NCBI RefSeq assembly: GCF_003149375.1
Contig: NZ_QFWH01000006.1
Coordinates: 151,584-215,583, forward strand
Origin: Vampirovibrio chlorellavorus
GTDB lineage: Bacteria > Cyanobacteriota > Vampirovibrionia > Vampirovibrionales > Vampirovibrionaceae
DNA length: 64,000 nt
Direction of reading: 5' to 3'
The notes beneath the pieces are model-generated. The model was given only the letters and a program-made list of their open reading frames with translations. It did no database searches and was not told where the DNA came from. This document shows, piece after piece, positions 16,112 to 24,828 of the stretch. Within the stretch, counting starts at the first letter, position 1. Every line of letters starts with the position of its first letter. A program made the position numbers and the translations under genes.

Positions 16112-18373
16112 GCGCTCCGCCTCAGGAATATCGCCCTTCCAGGTTTTGGGTCGTTCGGTGGCAATGGCCTGACAGACGCTTAAAATCCGGTGGTCCGTTC
16201 CATACTCTTCCAGCGGAAGCGTAATTTTACGCTTCCAGCAAGGATAGACCGGATCGGTGGTGCCGGGCAGGTTGATTTGATCAATCTGCTGCAACATGTC
16301 CTCAAACTGCACCATAAACAGCTTGGAATTGGTCTGGGAAACCAGCCGGTGGATGGCCGCCGACAGCTCCGGGGTCATCATGGGGGCGGACAGGGGGCCC
16401 GCATTAATGCCTTCCGGCAGCAAGCCGCGCTGTTCCAGCAAATTCAGAATGGCCATGCGTTCCATGACCCGGTCTTTAATTTGCCGCTCCCGCAATTCCG
16501 GGTTGGGGTATAAATCCAGCGCCGTGCGAACGGTAATGTCCTGACCTTGCCAAAAACCACTCAGAGTGGGCAAGTCGTGGGTGCTGACGGCCACAGCGGC
16601 GTTGGACTGGTACTCTTCCGGCGCTTTGTAGTGATCATGATTCTTTTCAAAGTAAAACACCTTGTAGGAGAACACACCCCAGCGATCCATGCGATCCCGC
16701 ACCACTTCCGGCACGGTGCCCATGTCTTCGCCAATGACCATGCAGCGATTGCGTTGGCTTTCCAGGGCCAGAATGCCGAACAGTTCATCCACCGGGTAAT
16801 GAATGTAAGCCCCTTGGGATGGTGGCAGGCCCGGCGGAATCAGGAACAGGCGCATCAGGCCCATCACGTGATCGATGCGCAGCGCCCCGGCGTGTTTCAT
16901 GTTCTGGCGCAGCATGCCAATGAACGATTCGTAGGCTTCTTCCCGCATTTTCTCGGGGATCATGGGGGGCAGGCCCCAGTCCTGACCCTTCTGGTTGTAC
17001 TCATCCGGCGGAGCGCCCACGGCACTGGATTGGGCGAATAGGTGCTGGTTGGCCCACACATCCGCGCCACCGCGATCCACGCCCACGGCCATGTCCATAT
17101 ACAAGCCTACGCCCAGTTGCTTTTCCAGGCAACGCTGACCCGCCTGCTGCAGTTGGAGATCAATTTGCCATTGCAGATACTGGTAAAAAGCGACCTGCTC
17201 GCCGTTGGATTTCAGGTATTCCTGAACTGCGGGGCTTTCCGGGCTGCGGTAGGCTTCCGGCCAGACCGGCCATCCCCAGATGCTGGCGTCTTCCTTGTGG
17301 AAGCGCTCTTGCAGGGCGTGGAAGAGCGCGAAACGCTCCAGCAGTTTTCCCTGCGCCTGAATATACTGAGCAAAGGCCTTGGCCCGTTCGGTATTTTGGG
17401 CCCAATGATTTTCCCGGAAGTTCTGGTAAAGCAGTTTCAGGACATCCAGCTTGCGCTGTCCCACTTCGGCGTAAGGCACCATGGATTCTTCACGCAGACG
17501 CTCCAAGGCGGCCTGAAAATCCGGGCTGAGAACCAGTTGCCGTGCCGGGGCGGATTCCTCAAAATCGGCAATACCGGTTACATCCAGCAGGGTCACATTG
17601 AAAAACAGTCGGCTGGAAGGGGAGTAGGGGCTGGCATGAGACGGGTTGTGAGGGTACAGGGCATGCAGCGGGTTCAGGCCCACAATGGCCGCCCCTTGTT
17701 CGGCGCACCAGTCTACAATCCGGGTTAAGTCCCCAAAGTCTCCCACGCCCCAGTTGCGTTTGGAGTGAATGGCGTACAGCTGCACAGCCGGGCCCCAGAT
17801 TTTTTTCAGCGGTTGATTGGGTTCGTCCTGCAGGATGGGCGGCAGGTAGCAACGGCTGGGAGTGACCACCAGCAGCATTTCCACGGCGGGTTCACCCGAG
17901 GCTTTGCTTAAACCGAAGCGGTGATAGCCCATGGGCAGATCGCCGGTCAGCATGAACTTGTAACGCACCACCTTGTCGTGTTGCACGGCCAATTCTACAT
18001 CGCCCAGGTGGGGCAGATGAATGGGCACCACCTCACCTTGCTGCACCTGACCATCTTCCCGGGTCAGGGTCCAGTGGAAGGTGTGTTCCGTCTGGGTGTG
18101 GGGAATGTTCAATACAATGGCAATGGCCGCCTCTGTTTCGGAAACCACCTGCACGGGCTCCAGCCAGCGGGCCACGGTGGCGTATTGCAGGCGTTCAAAA
18201 GCGGCGTCAATATTTTCCTGGGTGTTGGTATGGACTTCCATGGCCGAAAGGATGGCCTTGCACATATCGTCCGTGACCGGATGGGTGTTGCCCCAGATGT
18301 CCTGCCACTCCAACTGGATGCCGTAGGCTTGCGCCAGGCTGCGGACGTTGTTTTGATGAATCATGGTTTCCAT
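16097..18373 (-). CDS. malQ: 4-alpha-glucanotransferase (amylomaltase, GH77)
   Basis: MalQ moves alpha-1,4-glucan segments between maltodextrins. The 758-residue form has the N-terminal beta-rich domain of E. coli-type MalQ before the GH77 barrel. Catalytic regions are visible: GALRIDHVMGLMRLF with the nucleophile Asp, VIGEDMGTVP with the acid/base Glu, and STHDLPTLSGFW with the transition-state Asp. The start ATG 18373 follows the treZ stop by 4 bases with AGGA upstream. The protein ends AERKKKA on an A9 tract. In this operon it would supply longer maltodextrins for TreY and recycle the short products. Confidence 0.97.
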   Translation of the reverse strand: METMIHQNNVRSLAQAYGIQLEWQDIWGNTHPVTDDMCKAILSAMEVHTNTQENIDAAFERLQYATVARWLEPVQVVSETEAAIAIVLNIPHTQTEHTFHWTLTREDGQVQQGEVVPIHLPHLGDVELAVQHDKVVRYKFMLTGDLPMGYHRFGLSKASGEPAVEMLLVVTPSRCYLPPILQDEPNQPLKKIWGPAVQLYAIHSKRNWGVGDFGDLTRIVDWCAEQGAAIVGLNPLHALYPHNPSHASPYSPSSRLFFNVTLLDVTGIADFEESAPARQLVLSPDFQAALERLREESMVPYAEVGQRKLDVLKLLYQNFRENHWAQNTERAKAFAQYIQAQGKLLERFALFHALQERFHKEDASIWGWPVWPEAYRSPESPAVQEYLKSNGEQVAFYQYLQWQIDLQLQQAGQRCLEKQLGVGLYMDMAVGVDRGGADVWANQHLFAQSSAVGAPPDEYNQKGQDWGLPPMIPEKMREEAYESFIGMLRQNMKHAGALRIDHVMGLMRLFLIPPGLPPSQGAYIHYPVDELFGILALESQRNRCMVIGEDMGTVPEVVRDRMDRWGVFSYKVFYFEKNHDHYKAPEEYQSNAAVAVSTHDLPTLSGFWQGQDITVRTALDLYPNPELRERQIKDRVMERMAILNLLEQRGLLPEGINAGPLSAPMMTPELSAAIHRLVSQTNSKLFMVQFEDMLQQIDQINLPGTTDPVYPCWKRKITLPLEEYGTDHRILSVCQAIATERPKTWKGDIPEAERKKKA

Positions 18374-18379
18374 TACTGC

Positions 18380-20416
18380 CTATCCTGTTTGCCAAATCAC
18401 GAACCACGCCGGCATCTGGCCAGTTTCTAAAACGCTTGCGGCATTGGCCTCGGAGTGATAAACGCAGTCAAGCCCTGCCGTTACTAGATTATGGAAAATG
18501 TTTGGCGGGACTGTCAACGTCCGGCTTCCCAGATTGGCCGTTAACTGCCAGCATTGACCGCCGGAAAGCGCCCAGCGCACCTGAAGGCCGCATGTTTCAA
18601 AAACTTCATAGCCATGGGGTGTCGGTGCCCCCTTCCGAAAATCCGGCAGGCGGGGAACCAGTCTCTCCTGCCGCAGCGTGAGCAACCGGGTATAGTGTTT
18701 CAGCCAAAACAGGTGCGGCTCTTGCTCCGTCTCGGACCAGTTCAGGCAAGAATTCTGAAAGGTTTGCAGATCGTTGGGATCGGGAATGCCCTCTCGCAGG
18801 GCTGGATCGGCAAAAGCCGGGAAGCGGGCAAACTCCTGACGGCGTCCTTCCCGCACCTGTTGGGCCAGATCGCCCTCAAAGTCGCAAAAATAGAGGAAGG
18901 GCTGCTCGGTTCCCCATTCCTCTCCCATAAAGAGCAAGGGAGGGGCGGGGGCCAGCAGCAGGCATTCCAGAAGGGCTAACCGGGCTGCGGGGGGAGCCAA
19001 TTGGGCGAGGCGTTCCCCAAAGGCCCGATTGCCGATTTGATCGTGGTTCTGTAAAAAATTGACAAACGCGGTGGGCGGCAGATGGCTGCTGTTCTCTCCC
19101 CGTGTCTCATGACGGCGATAGGCAGAGGGTTCCCCCTGATAGGCAAAGCCTTCCGCCAAACAACGACCCAGGTGGGCAATGGCGGAGCGTCCGCTACCGG
19201 CAGTGTCATAATCCTGGTAGTAGCCGCCGGTTTCACCAGTGGCAATCACGTGGGCGGCATGGTGGAAATCATCGTTCCATTGGGCCTGATACCCGGTTTC
19301 CAGCAGACGGGAACGGTTATCATCATTTTCCAGAATCAGGTGAATGGGTCGGGGTAGGGTCTCTTGAACGCTATCGCTCAGCGCTTCCAGAAAGGGGTGG
19401 GGGGAGCTGTCCTGAATGGCATGCACCGCGTCCAGTCGCAGGCCATCAAAGCCGTATTCCTTCAGCCAGAACAGGGCGTTTTCAATAAAAAATTGCCGGA
19501 CTTCGGGGGGGCCTTCAAAGTGGATGGCCGCTCCCCACGGCGTTTGGTATTTGTCGGTAAAAAACGGTTGGGCATAAGTGTGCAAGTAATTGCCATCCGG
19601 CCCAAAGTGATTGTAAACCACGTCCAGAATGATCATCAGTCCCCGGCAATGAGCCTCGTTGATTAGCGCTTTTAAGTCAGAGGGCGTTCCATACGCGCTA
19701 TCCGGGGCATAGGGTAATACCCCGTCATACCCCCAGTTTCGTTGTCCCGGAAATTCGGCGATGGGCATCAGTTCAATCGCCGTGATGCCCAGATTTTTGA
19801 GGTAATCCAGTTTTTCTATGACTCCCTGAAATGTGCCCTTGGGGGTAAATGTGCCCACGTGCAGCTCATAGACAACGGCCTCTTCCCAGGGACGATTTTT
19901 CCATTCCGAATGCAAGCGCGGCAGATTGGTGAAATCAATCACCTGACTGGGCCCATGCACGTCGGCAGGTTGATAGCGAGAGGCCGGGTCCGGCACCAGC
20001 CAGTGATCGTCAATCTGGAACTGGTACAAGGTACCGTGGCCGGTATTGGGGACTTCCAGCGTGTACCAGCCGCCTGATTGGCGTTGCATGGGCAAGCGGG
20101 GGGAGTCGTTTTGTGAGGCGGGCAATTCCCGGGATGTGGGCAGTACCAGCGCGACGCTTTGGGCCGAGGGCGCCCACAATTTAAACTCAACGCAATTGCG
20201 ACTTGCATGGACCCTGGGGCCAAAGGCATACCTGGACGGGGCGGCTTTGTTTGTTAAACGGGCGTGAAGCGCCGGTTTTGCCGAAGCCTGCAGGGAGGAG
20301 GGGAGATTTTGAAATCGCATGCCGTGTTCCATTTGGTGACAGTGTTGTTTATTATAAAAAAATTCCTGGCTGGGCCCTATTACTCTACTGACTGATTGTT
20401 CAGGTTTGACTTGCAT
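18380..20416 (-). CDS. treZ: Maltooligosyltrehalose trehalohydrolase (GH13)
   Basis: TreZ releases free trehalose from the maltooligosyltrehalose made by TreY. It has an N-terminal CBM48/E-set domain (VEFKLWAPSAQSVALVL) and a GH13 barrel with VVYNHFGPDGNYL, GFDGLRLDAVHAIQD (nucleophile Asp), LILENDDN (acid/base Glu) and FLQNHDQIGNR. The family is usually ~580-600 residues; the extra length here is mostly an N-terminal ~75-residue extension. The start is uncertain: ATG 20416, 20332 and 20320 are in frame, and none has a good ribosome-binding site. It is the first gene of the trehalose operon. Confidence 0.96.
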   Translation of the reverse strand: MQVKPEQSVSRVIGPSQEFFYNKQHCHQMEHGMRFQNLPSSLQASAKPALHARLTNKAAPSRYAFGPRVHASRNCVEFKLWAPSAQSVALVLPTSRELPASQNDSPRLPMQRQSGGWYTLEVPNTGHGTLYQFQIDDHWLVPDPASRYQPADVHGPSQVIDFTNLPRLHSEWKNRPWEEAVVYELHVGTFTPKGTFQGVIEKLDYLKNLGITAIELMPIAEFPGQRNWGYDGVLPYAPDSAYGTPSDLKALINEAHCRGLMIILDVVYNHFGPDGNYLHTYAQPFFTDKYQTPWGAAIHFEGPPEVRQFFIENALFWLKEYGFDGLRLDAVHAIQDSSPHPFLEALSDSVQETLPRPIHLILENDDNRSRLLETGYQAQWNDDFHHAAHVIATGETGGYYQDYDTAGSGRSAIAHLGRCLAEGFAYQGEPSAYRRHETRGENSSHLPPTAFVNFLQNHDQIGNRAFGERLAQLAPPAARLALLECLLLAPAPPLLFMGEEWGTEQPFLYFCDFEGDLAQQVREGRRQEFARFPAFADPALREGIPDPNDLQTFQNSCLNWSETEQEPHLFWLKHYTRLLTLRQERLVPRLPDFRKGAPTPHGYEVFETCGLQVRWALSGGQCWQLTANLGSRTLTVPPNIFHNLVTAGLDCVYHSEANAASVLETGQMPAWFVIWQTG

Positions 20417-20473
20417 GCGGCAGGGGCGGTTTTGCTTAAAATGCGCCTGGAGTGCGTATCGTCAACACAGGCC

Positions 20474-20498
20474 AAAAAAAAGAGCCGGAAACCGGCTC
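20474..20498 (-). terminator. Rho-independent terminator
   Basis: On the minus strand GAGCCGG and CCGGCTC form a 7-pair GC-rich stem with a 3-base loop, followed directly by a run of eight T. It lies ~410 bases downstream of the 20910-21383 gene and just upstream of treZ, insulating the trehalose operon. Confidence 0.85.
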
Positions 20499-20676
20499 GA
20501 TAAGATCCCCAAAAGAAATCTGTGGCCAAGCATCACGGGGTTGATGGATTTCGCCTCAGGTCAACGGGATTGCGAAAGTCCTCATCATGGCCGTTGCTTG
20601 CCAATTCAATTTTGTTTGTTTGACCAGAATGGTGTTTGAATCAAACGGTCAAAATGGCCCTGGATAATTGCGTGTA

Positions 20677-20706
20677 GTCACTGTTAACCGGGTCACTGTT
20701 AACTGG
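20677..20706. repeat. Two tandem 15-base repeats, each containing GTTAAC
   Basis: GTCACTGTTAACCGG (20677-20691) is followed directly by GTCACTGTTAACTGG (20692-20706). Each contains the palindrome GTTAAC, so the pair could be a two-site operator. The target is unclear. Confidence 0.55.
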
Positions 20707-20909
20707 CGCGTTCGCTGCCTGTCATTCCTGATACATCCCCCAAACCATCTTTGGTTTTCGATTGGTATGTTTCTATTGAAAAATTTTTGGCCCTGAATTT
20801 CAATTAGTCGAGTGTCTAGCGATGGGTTACCCGTCGGGCTGTGTTTGACAACGGGGTGGATTAGCATAAGGACGGTGAGCCGGAAAAAAGAGGGGTGTCC
20901 GCTGACGGA

Positions 20910-21383
20910 TCAGTAGATGGTCATGCCCGAAGAGGACACAGACTCGTGCGTCATCTGGTTTTTAAGGTGGCTGGTAATGTAATACTGATCCTCTTCCGTG
21001 AGGTATTCCCGAATCCAGGCGAAAACGCTCTCACCATCCACACGCTCAACCTTTTCCAGTAAATCGCGCAAGGTGATCATGTTGTGATAATATTCCCCGC
21101 TGGGTTCATCCACGTGCATCATAATGGACAGCTCGATAATGCGATTAATATCCTGATCCACCGCTGCGGAGCGGGCAATTAAATCGTTGTACAGTCCTTT
21201 TTCCTGGATAAAGGGGAACAGTAAATTTTCCTTGATTTGCACATAGCTGTAAATTTCATCCATGATGGTATTGGATTTCTCCATGCGCTGGGTGTCATCC
21301 AGCCTGGAATAATCCTGAATCAGTTCACTCAAAACCCGATGGGCAATGTTCAGTTTTGAATTCAAGACGCTGGTAATTTCCAT
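20910..21383 (-). CDS. Degenerate hemerythrin-like helical protein
   Basis: This is a 157-residue all-helical protein. The start at 21383 (MEITSVLN) has GGGGAGGG 5 bases upstream, better than the ATG at 21413. The spacing of IAHRVLSELIQDY, VQIKENLLFPFIQEKG and EYYHNMITLRDLLEKVE resembles the four-helix hemerythrin (HHE) fold. Most expected His metal ligands are missing; in particular the usual HxxxE before LFP is replaced by QIKEN. An iron or oxygen role is therefore doubtful. The fold assignment is an inference from pattern only. Confidence 0.6.
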   Translation of the reverse strand: MEITSVLNSKLNIAHRVLSELIQDYSRLDDTQRMEKSNTIMDEIYSYVQIKENLLFPFIQEKGLYNDLIARSAAVDQDINRIIELSIMMHVDEPSGEYYHNMITLRDLLEKVERVDGESVFAWIREYLTEEDQYYITSHLKNQMTHESVSSSGMTIY

Positions 21384-21503
21384 GATACCCTCCCCCTGTG
21401 GCCGGTTCCTCAATTCTAGCCTTGGGCAGCCGAAGATTGAATTCCCCGGCAGGCTAAATCGCCCAACGGCAGGGCTGAATGCCCGACGAAGCGGGGGGAT
21501 GGA

Positions 21504-22535
21504 TTAATCGTCGGAGCCGGGGCTGATGGGCAGGGGGACCGTCACCTGATTTTCGGGCTCTTCCTGTAGCTCCAGACGGCGTTTTTTGGCCTCTTCTTCC
21601 GCTTTTTTCTCGGCGGCGGATTTGGGCACCACCGGGCGTTGATCCACTACGGCGCCAGCCCCGGCGGGACGGGCGTTCAAGGGGGCCTTTTTAATTTCTG
21701 CGGGTCTCATGGGCTGAACGGACGGGGTATTAACTGGGCTGGGCGTGGCGGCCGGTACTGGGCCCCCTGCACCGGTCTGGGCCGAAGCGGGTTTGCTTTC
21801 CGAAACGGCTGGGCTGTTGACTTGGGCGTTGGTGGACGCTTGCTGGCTGTCTGTGGCTGGGGCCCCATTGGTGGATGCGGTGGGTTGTGTTCCGGCCGTC
21901 TCCGTTTGCGTTTGTGTTACAGCCTCCGCGGTCGGTTCCGGCTTGGGGGCGGTGGCGGCATCCAGGGCCCTGCTTTGGGCCATGCACTGTAAAAAGGCCT
22001 TGTCCTTGGCGATCCAGTACAGGCCGTTGAGTTGAAAGCTCAGCCCATTGGGCACAAATACCAGCTGCTCTTCCATACTCCCCAACCCACGCTGTACTTT
22101 TCGGTTCAGTACATCCAGGAAACGCTGAGGGTCTGCCTTGCCGGATTTATCTTTCAAAAACTCCCGGCGAAAACCGATTTCATTGCGGTCGTACTCTTCC
22201 AAATCCCCCAGAAAACTCTCCACGCAGTTGGTCATAATCATAAACTGGCGGCGACCCACGCCCTTTTTAAACGCTTCACTGGCGTAGTCGTCGTAAATAA
22301 CGCCGTACCGCTTGTTTCGCTCCAGTTCCTGAATGTCATCGGCGGCCATTTGCAACAGGGCCAGTTCGTCCTTGCGGTAGGCGTACTGCGGCGCGTTAGG
22401 GTCTTTGGGATCGACACTGACCCGATCGCTGCGACATCCGGCCAGACACAGCACCGAGAGCAAGCCCAGAAAGAGAACAGCGCTTACTTTTTTAGCGGAC
22501 AGTGGATTTAACTCCTGTAGTACTAGGAACGCCAT
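21504..22535 (-). CDS. Lipoprotein with Ala/Pro/Thr-rich tail
   Basis: A signal sequence (VSAVLFLGLLSVLCLAGC) ends in the lipobox LAGC, so the mature protein is probably anchored to a membrane by its N-terminal Cys (residue 34). Residues ~60-190 form a folded, mostly helical domain (ELALLQMAADDIQELERNKR, then FVPNGLSFQLNGLYWIAK), similar in character to DUF4019/DUF3887-type domains. Residues ~195-300 are a Thr/Ala/Pro linker, and the end is charged (AAEKKAEEEAKKRRLELQEE). The exact family and role are not recognised. Confidence 0.8.
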   Translation of the reverse strand: MAFLVLQELNPLSAKKVSAVLFLGLLSVLCLAGCRSDRVSVDPKDPNAPQYAYRKDELALLQMAADDIQELERNKRYGVIYDDYASEAFKKGVGRRQFMIMTNCVESFLGDLEEYDRNEIGFRREFLKDKSGKADPQRFLDVLNRKVQRGLGSMEEQLVFVPNGLSFQLNGLYWIAKDKAFLQCMAQSRALDAATAPKPEPTAEAVTQTQTETAGTQPTASTNGAPATDSQQASTNAQVNSPAVSESKPASAQTGAGGPVPAATPSPVNTPSVQPMRPAEIKKAPLNARPAGAGAVVDQRPVVPKSAAEKKAEEEAKKRRLELQEEPENQVTVPLPISPGSDD

Positions 22536-22784
22536 GCGCCTGAACCAAGCCTCATCCGATTCTTATTCGCACTGATTATGCTTTGATCTCATCTTGATCT
22601 TGCCGGGAGCTGAATACGCTCTACCAAACAGCGAGCAACAGCTCTGGTATTGTACTTTTCCATTGTAACGCAAATTGAGCCCTGATGACTGTCTCTGTTC
22701 CGGGTCTTTTTATTCAGGTTTTCCAGGAATTTCGCAGGAAAGGGAATACAGGGGGCCAGCCGGTGTGGGCCAGTCCCTCCTGAC

Positions 22785-23552
22785 CTAATCGATTTTCTGG
22801 AACATGTAGCCGATACCGCGCGCGGTCAGAATCAGCTCCGGGTTGCTGATATCGGTTTCCAGCTTGGAGCGCAGGCGGCTGATATGCACATCCACGACCC
22901 GGGTATCAATGCGATGATCCGGCGGGTAGGACCAGACGTGCTGCAAAATTTCCCCGCGAGAGAAAGGCTTGCCGGAGTTGTTGACCAACAGTTCCAGCAG
23001 GCTGAATTCCATACCGGTCAAGCGAACCCGCTCATTTTTCTTGAAAACCTGGCGCTTGTTCAAATCCACCTTCAGGTGACCAATGGCCACCACGTTGTTG
23101 GTTTCCTTGCTGGCTGCGGGCGTTCCGCCGCTTTTGCTGGTCGTCCGCCGCAGGATGCACTTGACCCGGGCTTCCAGTTCCTTGGGGCTGAAGGGTTTGA
23201 CCACGTAATCATCGGCGCCCAGTTCCAGACCGGTAATGCGCTCGGCCACATCGCCCAGGGCGGTCAGAATGATGACCGGGGTGTCGGCCTGTTTTCGAAT
23301 TTCCTTGGTGACCCCATAGCCGTCCATTTTGGGCATCATAATGTCCAGCACCACAATATCGGGCAGGAATTTGTTGAAAACGTCCATGGCCTCTTCACCA
23401 TCAGCGGCGGTAGCGGTGTCAAAGCCCAGCATCTTGAAGCGGGTCTCCAGAATCCTGCGAATGCTGGCTTCATCATCGACGATTAAAATTTTGTCAGCAC
23501 GCCCGGTCGATTTTTGGCCGCTTGCGGATTCTTTTTCAGATGTAGCACTCAA
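22785..23552 (-). CDS. rpaB: OmpR-family response regulator, RpaB-like
   Basis: This is a DNA-binding two-component regulator. The receiver domain starts KILIVDDEASIRRILETRF, with phospho-acceptor Asp70 in VVLDIMMPKMDGYG and Lys in DDYVVKPFSPKELEAR. The C-terminal winged helix reads RLTGMEFSLLELLVNNSGKP and RVVDVHISRLRSKLE, ending ELILTARGIGYMFQKI. The run of identities along the whole length is that of cyanobacterial RpaB, which controls high-light and cell-cycle genes with the kinase NblS/Hik33. No histidine kinase is adjacent. A 20-residue Ser-rich N-terminal extension is unusual. Confidence 0.93.
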   Translation of the reverse strand: MSATSEKESASGQKSTGRADKILIVDDEASIRRILETRFKMLGFDTATAADGEEAMDVFNKFLPDIVVLDIMMPKMDGYGVTKEIRKQADTPVIILTALGDVAERITGLELGADDYVVKPFSPKELEARVKCILRRTTSKSGGTPAASKETNNVVAIGHLKVDLNKRQVFKKNERVRLTGMEFSLLELLVNNSGKPFSRGEILQHVWSYPPDHRIDTRVVDVHISRLRSKLETDISNPELILTARGIGYMFQKID

Positions 23553-23905
23553 TGGGGTAAACCTCTCTCGCCATTTCTGATGATTTTAATAAAAACTGTG
23601 GTGTTTCAGGGAAGCCACGGTCTGTGCTGGGGATTTGGCGTGGATGACGCAGAACATGTGTGCCGTCTGGCATCCATACAATGTAAACACCCTGTCCACA
23701 GCTCAAAATTGACTCTCTTTTATAACGTTTGCCTGATCGCACTCCCTTAATCATACTAGAGACCGAAAGCACAGTAAAGTCACAATCCGCTGGTTGGATG
23801 GCACCGCCCGCTTCGGAGCGGCAGGCTGGAAACCGCCGCTTCACAGCGGGCAGACAAAAAGCCCGAGTCCGTGAACCGGGCTTTTTGGGCTATTGGACTG
23901 TGGCT
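23553..23905. other. Intergenic region: rpaB upstream region and terminator
   Basis: No gene is supported in these ~350 bases. They contain the upstream region of the response regulator, a short imperfect repeat of GC-rich sequence around 23803-23850, and the hairpin at 23856-23886 listed as a terminator. Confidence 0.4.
23856..23886 (-). terminator. Bidirectional-looking terminator hairpin
   Basis: AAAAAGCCCG (23856-23865) pairs with CGGGCTTTTT (23877-23886). On either strand the stem ends in a T-run. It lies 20 bases after the stop of the minus-strand gene ending at 23906, for which it is the likely terminator. Confidence 0.85.
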
Positions 23906-24310
23906 TCAGCTATTTTGAATGACGGGCTGACCAACCAGATAATTGTCCAGAATTTCCTGGAGCATGGCCGGGGATGGCTTTTTTCCGAATTCCTGCAGGA
24001 ACGTTTGCTCCAGCATGCGGCTCATCAGGCTGTGGCCTTCCGGGCTGATGGTGCCCATAAAGCTGTCCATGGCGCGCTCAACACTGGACGGGCTGCCCCC
24101 CAGCCGGGCGTGCATATGTTGAGATTTGCCCTGTGCGGCCAAAAGATCGAGCATTCGGTCGGGCGTGATTTTGAGATCGGCGTACGGATCGCCCGGCTCA
24201 CCGGCTGCGGACGTGCCGGTTTCAGGGGCTTCCTGTTTTTTTTGTTTGCTACCGGGCGTAAAATGAGCGCCCAGTTTCTTATCGGGGTTAAAACCGTTCA
24301 TGTCAGTCAT
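23906..24310 (-). CDS. Hypothetical protein, single gene with own terminator
   Basis: This is a 134-residue soluble protein with a disordered N-terminus (KQKKQEAPETGTSAAGEPGD) and a helical C-terminal half (MLDLLAAQGKSQHMHARLGG, MLEQTFLQEFGKKPSPAMLQ). No domain is recognised. It appears to be a single-gene unit, with a candidate promoter upstream and a clear terminator downstream. GAGGGAAC lies ~10 bases before the ATG at 24310. Confidence 0.7.
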   Translation of the reverse strand: MTDMNGFNPDKKLGAHFTPGSKQKKQEAPETGTSAAGEPGDPYADLKITPDRMLDLLAAQGKSQHMHARLGGSPSSVERAMDSFMGTISPEGHSLMSRMLEQTFLQEFGKKPSPAMLQEILDNYLVGQPVIQNS

Positions 24311-24828
24311 TGGGTCTTGTTCCCTCGTTGTTTAAGTTCACTCAATCGGCTTCGGCAGGACGATGAAAATCTTGAGGCCCGGGTGTTGAAAGATTTACAA
24401 ATCTTGTAACGGGTTATTTGTCTGTATTTATTATTTTATCAAACTATTGACAATCGGCATGGCCCGATGGTGGCCCAGGCTTCATGGTGCTGGGTGGACC
24501 ATCCACAGCAGGGCGGCCCGAATGGCTGCCGGATGTTTTATGGCGTCTCCCCTGAAAGTCCGATCCCGGCAGGGGGCATGTCCATTATACGTCGGGACGC
24601 TCCGGCATGGTCTGATTTTGGGCCTCGGGGGGCGCAATCTCCTTCATGTGGAGTAGGCTGTGATTCCGGAAGCCGCCCTGTCCCGGAAAATCCCGGCTGC
24701 TCGTGCTGCCCGGCCTGCGCTTTCGTCCGGCTGGGTCAATCCGGATTGATTTTTTGTTTTTATTGTATATAGAAAGCGCAAATTTGAAAAAAGAAAAACC
24801 TGCTAATGGCATTGAGAGGTGTCCTGTT
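24311..24828. other. Divergent intergenic region with AT-rich promoter zone and a palindrome
   Basis: The part next to the minus-strand gene is AT-rich and has a 7+7 base palindrome AAGATTTACAAATCTT (24390-24405), a possible operator. The part from ~24455 to 24740 is GC-rich with no supported gene. The region just before the plus-strand gene is A-rich with GAGAGGTG as ribosome-binding site. Confidence 0.45.
24425..24453 (-). promoter_or_regulatory. Candidate promoter for the 24310 gene
   Basis: On the minus strand TTGTCA is followed after 17 bases by TAAATA, about 115 bases upstream of the ATG. The palindrome at 24390-24405 lies just downstream of the -10, where a repressor could act. Pattern match only. 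Confidence 0.35.

Larger units (their letters stand above)
20417..20909. other. Intergenic region with terminator and tandem repeats
   Basis: About 490 bases between treZ and the next minus-strand gene with no convincing gene. It holds a minus-strand terminator (20474-20498) and a 15-base tandem repeat (20677-20706), listed separately. The treZ promoter is expected near 20417-20470 but no clear boxes are seen. Confidence 0.5.

Noticed and set aside
20649..20867. 72-codon minus-strand frame
   Set aside because: Its C-terminal part is the translation of the 15-base tandem repeat (TVTRLTVT), and no start signal is seen.
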